From the NCBI GenBank assembly GCA_905221605.1, contig CAJNDS010002278.1, positions 1 to 64,000 of the forward strand: a stretch of DNA of 64,000 bases. The letters are read 5' to 3'. This document shows positions 42,336 through 51,300 of the stretch, one piece after another. The stretch is from Symbiodinium natans (taxonomy: Eukaryota; Sar; Dinophyceae; Suessiales; Symbiodiniaceae). Each line of letters opens with the position of its first letter. The first letter of the stretch is position 1. A model generated the notes under the pieces. That model was not told the DNA's origin. It did not search any database and was given only the letters and a program-made list of their open reading frames with translations. The position numbers were made by a program, and so were the translations under genes.

Positions 42336-45300
42336 ATGCTGCGCATCCGGATGCTCTCTGGGGAAGAGCTGGCGAGCGTGCCCCTGCAGGAGGTGGGCAG
42401 CGTGATGGACGTGAAGCGGCGTCTGCATCAGTTGCACGGGCTGCCACCCCGCTTCAGGCCTTGGGGGTTTGGGTTTAGGGTTTAGGGTTTCGGGTTTAGG
42501 GTTTAGGGTGTAGGAGCTGAGTTAACCTTTAACCGTTTTGGTTGTTACATGGCTGGCTGTCAACATTATGATCCCTTTTGGTGTACCCTAAGCATTAGGT
42601 GTCGTATGATAATAGGGATCCAAAAAGGGACCATAATTTTGACAACCACACACACATATATATATATATATATATGTGGATATACATATATATATATTAT
42701 ATTATATATATAGATTCAACTACTTTTACGTATATATAATCCTGTTACAAATGAAAGATTAACCTTTTTGGGCTACTTGGAGGTTCATGCTACTTTTTAC
42801 TAATCTGGTTGTAAGTACAATTTACAAGTACAGTGTCAATTGGTTAATAAGTACCATGAACCTCCAAGTAGAGATTGTTCCAAATGCCCTAAACCCTAAA
42901 CCCTAAACCCCAAACCATAAACCCTAAACATTAAACCCTAAACCCGAAACCCCAAACCCTATTCAGCCCCTAAGAGGCAGAGGCTTCTCCTCCAGGGTGC
43001 GATTCTGGACGACGCCGAGTTGCTCGATGCCCCCTTGGACCTGGACCTGGTGCTGCACCCTGGAGCTTATAAGTTTAGGGTTTAGGGTTTAGGGTACGGG
43101 GGCAACCGAAAGGGGACAGGGAAAGAAACCAACCCTTAACAGTCGCCTATATGGATTCCCCAGAAAGAACCAGAAGAAAGACAAACCCCCAGGGTTACGA
43201 TACAAAGGGAAAGGGGCAGGACTCCTCCTTCCTACCAACCCCAAACCCAGACACACGGACTTTTGAACTTCTGTTGGAAGGCGTACGGCCATCCTTGAGC
43301 CAAAATGGTTTGCGGGTATTTAACCCTTTCAACCTATACAATGCAACCTCCGCACTCCCCCTGTCCTGAGGTTCCCTCAGGACACCCTTGGAGGTGCAGG
43401 CTCCCTTCCATTCTGGCCAAAAGCTGTTCTTTTTTTTACAGCGGCCAACCATATGTTTAACGTCCATTAGACGGGCCGTAGCCATTGGCTTGCAAACCAT
43501 GGTTTTACGTCATCCAGGACGAACGAATTAAAGTACCTTCCTTGAAGACCCTTTCGTCTTCTTCACCACAAACCGTGGTCTTCACTACCCTAAGGGCTAT
43601 ACACTCTCTACTATCAGGGATTTCCATACCCTTAACAGTAAACCCTACTCCTTTTTTTCTTGACTCATTGGTCTTTCCTCCAACCATTCTGCAAATTGTC
43701 ACCAATTCCAGGAAAAGGAACCATCACACGTCCCATCTTTGAAAACCAGTCACTTGTTCGTCTCCCGACCAGCTTCGCAGATCTTACACAGCTGCACCAA
43801 GATGCTCTCAAGATCCTGAACTTGAACCAACGGATCAGTCAGACATCGCTGAATGGAGGACACCAATCCTTCTCGCCGCGCTTCTTCTATCGCTTTGCAC
43901 GATGTGGTCACCTGTGACGTAACGGCAACCGGCTCTGAGGCAGCGGGAACTGAAGCTTGTCCCCTCTTCACAGACTCTCCTCCTTCATCTGGTGCTGCAT
44001 CCCTTTTCTTGGGACTAGGTGCCTTCTCCTTCTTTTGTAACCGACCTGCAGAACTACCAGGTTTTGACCGTGCCCGATGAGAAGCCTTTTCTCCCTTTTG
44101 AATCGAGGATTTTTCCACCTTGGAAATTGCTGCCTTTTTTGCTGGCACATTCACCTCCGCAGGAGTGGCACCAATTGGCCTCTTCTTTGGCCTTGGAACC
44201 AACAACGTATACGGATCATGTGTTGCAGCAAGCCTCCTCTTCTTTCTGTTCTTCTCCGGCTCCTCATCCACTTCAACGATCACTTCTGTGACCTCTGGTA
44301 CCACCTCCTCAACTGCAGGTTCATCAGCGAACTCTTCTTCCAAAGGTCTTTTTGTACCACCATTGGGGTCGCTTCCACCATCCAGCTGAGCTTTTTCATA
44401 CCAGATTCTTAAATCATTCACCCACTCTTCAACCTCTTCCAGCGGAATATCCACGGATCTAACCACTTCATACAACTCCAGCGCGGATAACATCTTGTCC
44501 GTCCACGAAAGCCACTCTTCGTTTTTCTGATCTTCATCAGTTATCCTCAATAGCTTGAAAATTGGCTCTCCTTCCCAGCGGTCGATGTCGTCCCTCCCAC
44601 CAGACATGTATGACACCGCTTCAGCAATGAGGTTGCTCTTTTCCGTTTCTTCATCATACTCCATTTCTTCACCTAGATCCTCTCCTCTTTCAGGAGAAAA
44701 CCTCCTTCCACCATCGCCCTTCTTGGGACGATCCCTTGGCGGTGTAGCTGGCGACCTTGGCCTCTCGTGCTCAAATACGCATCGATCGCCTCGCTTGCAC
44801 CTTCCCGTTTGAGAAAACGGAATACATCTCACCCCAGCTGTATCGTGTGAGAACTTGCATTCTTTTCCAGCACGGCACCCACGTCCGTCCACATAATACT
44901 TGCACCAATACGAAGCTAACACCACATCCTCATTGGAATGAATAAATTTGCAGTTCTCACCAAACCTGCAGCGATTGTTCCCTTTTGCAAACCAATAGCA
45001 GATACCTTGTCTCCTTTTTGATAAACGTTCTGCTTCAAGACGGTCCATCGAACAATCCCGCACTGCATGGACATTGCCATGATCTGGAGAACTACCTTTT
45101 TTACCCAAGGTGCTAGTTGTGGATGCTTCAGTGGAACTTCCTGGAAAACCTTCTTGATACTCCCCCAGTCCCATGATTGGTTTTCCTCTGATTTCTGAGC
45201 CAAATACAACCGACTCATGTTTCTTGGGCATCTTCAAAGAAGGCTTCCTACCTTTAAAGCTCCATACCCGATTAGCTGGAATCATTGTCCTAACAACTTG

Positions 45301-48300
45301 ACTTCTCAATTTCCCAGCGCGACACAACTTCCTTTGACCAGCCCTAAACCCTTTCAACCAAAGAGCTCTAAGGACTCTAGAGGCAGCTACATTCTCCACC
45401 TCTACCTTTTCCAACTGTCCCTCACCTTCCGGAACAAACCCATCCAGCACATTCATATCTGAAGACATTTCCATCTTTTTTGCCACCACTTGATCGAGGT
45501 GATCTTCAGAAATCCAGGGCAAGTTCCTCTTAGAGGAAGTCGAATCATCATTATTTTTTGGGCCTTCACCAGGGTAACCCTTTGTGCTGTCGAAGATTCT
45601 ACCAGTTGTACGATCTTGGATCGAGAAATCCCAATTGGAAGCAACTCGAGAATACACCTTCCACAAGAGCATTCTTGTGCCAGACAGTCTTGACGAACCA
45701 CTGGTCGTTTCCTCTTCCGGAGAGATTTCTGGCGCTTTGCCATCGGTTCCAGTGTTACCAGTCGTCTCACTTCCAGCATCCTCTATAGGAAGAGGGGTTT
45801 CATTGTTCCCTTGTCCAAAAACCGCATCTTGCTGTCCAGAGATCTCCAGCACCATCCCTGAAGGATCCACCTCTGCATCATCATCATCGTCCATTCTTTT
45901 CCAAAGCTCCTCCAACTCATCAGCACACGTCGCCGCTTGAAGGAATTCCATCAATTGATCCCTTCCGCGCTGCCAGATAAATTCTGAGTTCACCACCGTC
46001 CCTTGGCCTCCCATAGTAAGGAACGGATAAACCAATTTTGCTACCCTAACCATAAGTTCAACATGAACTTCCATGCCTGGAATACGGCTCCAATCGAAGG
46101 CTATTGCTTCCATTGCAGTTCCGAAATTCATTCTCCAGGCCAGGCGATAGCAATGCTCCCATCACAGAAAGTGGATAATTCCCCACTGCTGGCAAACACG
46201 GATCATCATGGAACGGATGATGCAAATCACCATGATGTCCTTGATCTCTCCTTTGACAAAGGAGTTTCCCAGTTTCCAACCGGAAATTCATTTCATCCAC
46301 CTGAATCATTTCAGCACATATATTTCGAGCTGAAGCCGCTATTGCGGGCCATATGGTACGATCGGTCAAACCACGACGCGTAACCCAATCAGTCGTTGCC
46401 GACTGTATCAATCTTTGTGGATCATACACCGGCAATAATGCTGTACCATCTTCCATTGAAGGACCAGCGTTGTCCACCAGCGCCAGGCTCAACTCCTGCT
46501 CGCTCGCGCGGTCTGTAGACACACTGATAACTAAATTTCGATCCATCTTATTGGATCCTTTCGGACAGTCCTTCTGTTCAACGGGTATCCTGCCATCGGC
46601 GACCTTCCAATAGATCCGCATCAGAAGACCTTTGGCCAATAACTGTTCATGGCTCTTCTGCGCCTTAAGGACAGCCAATTTTTTCATGCCATCACCATGG
46701 AGTTCATTGCTCCCACCTTCACCTTGATCACACCCAGTCTCTTCACCAGTGGCCAGCTCGGTCTCTAACGCCGTTCCCTGTCCAGCATCTTCTTGCCCAG
46801 GTAGAACTTCCGCGCTTCCAGACGCATCTTCCTGTCCAGCAACCCTTTGCCCAGGTCGATCCTCATCCGTAGAGCCCACCGCCATCGAACCACCAATAAT
46901 AGAGCCATAGCGGTACAGCGGTGGACTCTGCCACCGAATCCTTTTGTATATCCCCTTCTGCTCCATCCAGTGTATCAACCTCACCTTCTTTCTTTGACAC
47001 ATTGGTCATTTGCAACGCCTGCGGTGCTGAGGACGATGAGGATTCAGCTCCCCCAATTACAGGTGGTTGGAAAGTACTTCTGTCTGTAATCTCCAGTCCT
47101 CTTTCTCTTTGGAACCTGACCTGGTTTGCCACGTTCGCCAAATATTTCAGCCGAGTCAGTCGATCTTCTGACATTTCATCGTGAGAAAATCTGCAAGAAC
47201 CATATCGCACGCGACACTTCCCTTTGAGGTAAAAGTCGAAGCAGCAATGGTGGAACCCTTCATCCCTCATGGCCTTTCGGGAGGCATTGTCCCAAGATTT
47301 GCCAGGTTCCCAAGTCCCTTGCAATACCGCTTTGTCGTCGTGGATATATCTGCAGGCATTTCCGAATCTGCAACCCTCTCGGTTGTAGTACAGACACATC
47401 TGCTTTTTTGGCTCAACCGATGTAGGCTCACCCTTTGACGCCCCTTTGCCGTAGTTGTACTGGGCTCGGAAGGCTGAATCCTCCCGTTCCTGCTGTACCT
47501 CATCCACTGCACCTTCATCAGTTGGAGGGCCACCGATGTCCCCATCCTCATCACCAGTGTTTTGGCTGGTCTCGGATTCATTTGGACCTCTTTCTGGCCA
47601 CCCTTCACCATGACGACGATGCTCATAGGGACAATCGCTTCCATTGCGACACCTCCCTAGATTGTAAAATTTGCACAGCTTTGTATACCCTGTCGACACA
47701 GTTTTTGGCGTCATGTAAACCTTCTTATACTTGTCCGGGTCCAGGTAGGTTTCTATTGGCCTTTGCTCCCGTGCACGCGTAGCTTCAACCGCACCATCAA
47801 GCTCCTGCAAAAACTTTTTTGAATCCAACCAGAGCTCATTCCAGAGTTCATCTTCTCCCTGGTCTAGCAACGTTGCCACTGCTTCACCTATGACCGCTGC
47901 ACTATATTTTTCTTTTGACGTGCCAGGTCGTAAAGCGCATTGTGGTACTGCTTCCGGGGATATTTTGTTTTTTTCAAACCTGCATCTTCTGTACCACTGG
48001 GCGTCCAACCTTCATTGCACAGCATATTGTATGCTAGCCGAGCTTCATTTTCCATCAGTGCAGGATCTGCCACAAACTCTCTGACCTCGTCCATTCGACG
48101 ATTCAGCAACATCCCAGTGATCTTGCCCAAATAATCTTTTTCATTTTTTCCATTCTCCAGGAGTGCTCTATAAATTTTTTCTCCACAGAGTTGTTTTTGA
48201 ACGGCTTCCTCTCGTTCTTCCGAGGATAACCGCTGATCGGCAAACCACTCGTAGGATTGCCATTCTTCCGACTTCCAGTCCCATTGACCGTCGGAATCTT

Positions 48301-51300
48301 GGTACCATTGACCGGCATACCATGAATCTTTCCACCACATACCCCAACCGCTGTCTTTCCACTTGCGCAGCGTTGAAGAAGAATCCTCCTCGTCCTCTTC
48401 CAAAACCAGGTAGGTGTCCAAGATCACAGTACCATCTTCTTCCACTCTCTGCACTTCTGCAGTGACGCTATCACCAACCCTGAAAAGAGGTGTATCTTTC
48501 CCTTCTGCAGGAATCAGTACAGTCATATCACCATGGTCCAAATATGCTCCATGCACATTGATGTAGCGAACAAGACCATTGACAGTGTCTCCCGCTTCAT
48601 AGGAATGCTTCCCAGGTGTAGCCAAGGCTCCCTCATTGGGCACTTCCTTCGTTTGTTCTTCAGAAACCGGCACCGTTTCTTCGGCTCCTGGAACATCCCT
48701 TGCTTCCACCCTTGGGCCAAGCTGCTTGTCCTGCTCCTGTACGAGTCCCGCAAGATCATCCACCTTGCGCTCCAGGGATTCAGGACCATCTTCTGTTTTA
48801 GCCAACGGCTCTGCCTCATCTGTTGCAGTCTGCACGGTGTCGACTTCCGGCAAACTTCCAGTCGGCAATGTCTCCTCCTTTTTGGAGGAAGAGACCCCAT
48901 CCGGGTCCTTTACTTGGTCATCTACAGCAGGCACATTTTCTTCCACTGTAGGATCCTTTGGTTCCATGGTTACCAAAGGGGAATCATCACCACCGTCGGC
49001 CACAGCTGCCACATTGGCTCCGGTGCGGCTCAAAAGACCTTGCTCCACGCCACCAACTTCAGAATGCACAAGCGCGTCCGCCGATGCACCTCCATCGTCA
49101 GCTACTACAGTGACCTGCGCCCCATTGTTGCAGTCAACTGCATGTACCATCTCGTGCTTCTTCTGCACTCCAGGTTCCGTCCGGCACATTTGCCCGCACC
49201 TCATTGGCGCTCCAGGCCTCATCCTTCTTTTCCGGCAAATCAACCGCGTCTCCAGCTATTCCAGAAGCCTCATTTTTTCCTTGAATGGCGGAATCCATGG
49301 CACCAGACGGAGAAACCTTCTCAGTCGTAATACACAACCTTTTTCCTCCATCATCCTCATCTCCAGGACCAACCTCCTGAATGCCAGATACCTCATCCAC
49401 CACCTGCTCCTCTGTAGCCGACACAGCATTCACCTCCACATTGGGAATCTTGTCCTCCGGATCCACAGATTTCACCGCTGCGTCACCCTCAGAAAGTGCT
49501 TCGATTCCTTCCCGATCCAGGTGTTCTCCAGCCATGTCTGTTTTGAATCCAGAAATTCTATCCTCCCTTAGAGAACCCGAGGTCTCAGCAGCTTTACCAC
49601 CCCTAAGACCGCTATCCCCGACGGTAGAGGAAAATTCCTTATTTACACTATCTACACTACCTTGCAAGGCTCTGACGGACTCAGAAGACGGCCTCGACGT
49701 CATAGAACCCAGTTCCAGCAGCGGGATAGAAACCTTGTTCTTCCCTTTTTCCTTTACCGAAACAGTAGCCCGTCCATCTGCCATCGCCTCTCCAACAGTG
49801 TTGATAAACCCTTCCGGGCATTCCCATTGACTCCTCTGAGTGGCAATATTGTAATAGTACGGTCGACCATCTTGGAAATGCATCTCCCATTCAGAATCCA
49901 CCATAGGAGCTTCGCTTCCCTTCAGGAAGGCATCCGCTTCCAGCCGCAATTGCTCCAGTTGAGCGTTCTCTTGTTCACGCTCCTCCTGAATAACGGCCTC
50001 CAGCTCCAAAATCTCATCTGGATGCATCTCATTCACTTCCTGTGGCTCCTGTACCTTTTTTCCAGCTGAACCACTTGAAGGAAGAAGGTCACCACCGTCC
50101 ATACTACTTGGCCCATCGGAAATCTTGTTCTTTACTTTCTCCAATGGCGCCACCTCACCACTCAGTTCGGTAGACAGCTGATACCCATGCCCCAGCAACA
50201 CGCGTAAAACGGTCGCTCCTAGTTCACGGTCTATACCACCAGTTTCATCCCAGTTCCTCTTTTCCCCAGGCTTTGGTGATACAGAAGCAGCTCGTCTTTC
50301 ACCTTCAGCATTTTCAACCATACCCGCATTGGGATCTATGCCCTCATTGGGGTCTCCAGCAACTGACGTTCCCTCCAGTTGTTTTTCTGCAGTACCAGGC
50401 ATTTTTTCTTCCAGCGCCGCTTCTTCAACCTGAGAACCAGTTGCACCACTATCCACTCCGCTATCAGCTCCACCACTTTTGTCACCATGCGCGGAGGGCT
50501 GAAGCCATTTTTTGGGCGAAGGCATTGCTTCTCAACCCAGAATCCTTGAGAAAAAGACTTAACCGCAGGGAACCTAATTTGGGCTCATAACCTACGGGGG
50601 CAACCGAAAACTACGGGGGCAACCGAAAGGGGACAGGGAAAGAAACCAACCCTTAACAGTCGCCTATATGGATTCCCCAGAAAGAACCAGAAGAAAGACA
50701 AACCCCCAGGGTTACGATACAAAGGGAAAGGGGCAGGACTCCTCCTTCCTACCAACCCCAAACCCAGACACACGGACTTTTGAACTTCTGTTGGAAGGCG
50801 TACGGCCATCCTTGAGCCAAAATGGTTTGCGGGTATTTAACCCTTTCATTCGGCCCAGAAACGAAATCGTAAAGTCACCTGCGCAGGCCCAAGTTTAGAG
50901 AAATTTCCCCAAGGCAGGCGTTCACCGACGCTTCCAGGACGAAAGTGGACGAGCTCCTAACGTCTTGTCGGGATGGCTTCGCGAGCGAGGCAGGGAGATG
51001 CAGGGCTTCAGGCTATGTGCAAAATGAATGGTCATTGTTGGCTACCCTAAAATATTCGGGCCGCCTTTTGTTTTAAATAGTAAACAGGGGCCATAGTTGA
51101 GAGAAGTGACCAAATGCAAAAGCAACTTGTGAAGGACACGCAAAGACAGCCTCAAACCTATAGCCGCAGCTGCAGGTCGAGTCTCTATTGCAGCTTCCCT
51201 TGGACCCGAATGTGGTCGCTGAGGGGCCGCTTCTCAAGGCATCCGCCGCGGGCCATGCTGAAGTTGTGCGTTTGCTGCTGGAGGCTGGTGCCGACAAGGA

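Larger units (their letters stand above)
42458..42976 (+). other. gene 3 intron 1: telomere-bounded, lineage-specific
   Basis: Donor TTCAG|GCCTTG, acceptor AAGAG|GCAGAG; joining restores the R-F-R-Q-R-L sequence seen unbroken in paralogue 2. TTTAGGG-type units occupy the first 50 bp and CCCTAAA-type units the last 90 bp. A family E palindrome, an AT tract and a family B palindrome lie between. Confidence 0.85.
43095..50848 (-). mobile_element. copia-like LTR retroelement, Gag only
   Basis: Two 237-bp direct repeats flank a 7.3 kb interior coding on the minus strand. The primer-binding site next to the 5' repeat matches the anticodon arm of initiator tRNA-Met, as known for Drosophila copia. 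Five overlapping frames encode one Gag-like chain with a WW domain, an S1-like domain and two triplets of CCCH fingers. I found no protease, integrase, reverse transcriptase or RNase H motif, so it would need another element to move. No target-site duplication is obvious (left flank TTTAGGG, right flank TTCGGCCC). It sits antisense in intron 2 of Ubl-ankyrin gene 3. Confidence 0.8.
43073..50913 (+). other. gene 3 intron 2 with nested retroelement
   Basis: The proposed donor TATAA|GTTTAGGG is the first unit of a short telomeric run; the acceptor is CCCCAAG|GCAGG. The intron is absent from paralogues 1 and 2. Removing the element leaves only about 87 bp. Confidence 0.6.

Noticed and set aside
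43475-43502. Text resembling the dinoflagellate spliced leader (GCCGTAGCCATTGGCTTG)
   Set aside because: It matches only the first ten or so bases of the known leader CCGTAGCCATTTTGGCTCAAG in sense and diverges afterwards; it lies inside the retroelement on the opposite strand. Probably chance.
43750-50525. Reverse transcriptase, integrase or protease in the retroelement
   Set aside because: No YxDD-like, DDE-like or DSG/DTG protease context was found in the five frames; only WW, S1-like and CCCH patterns.
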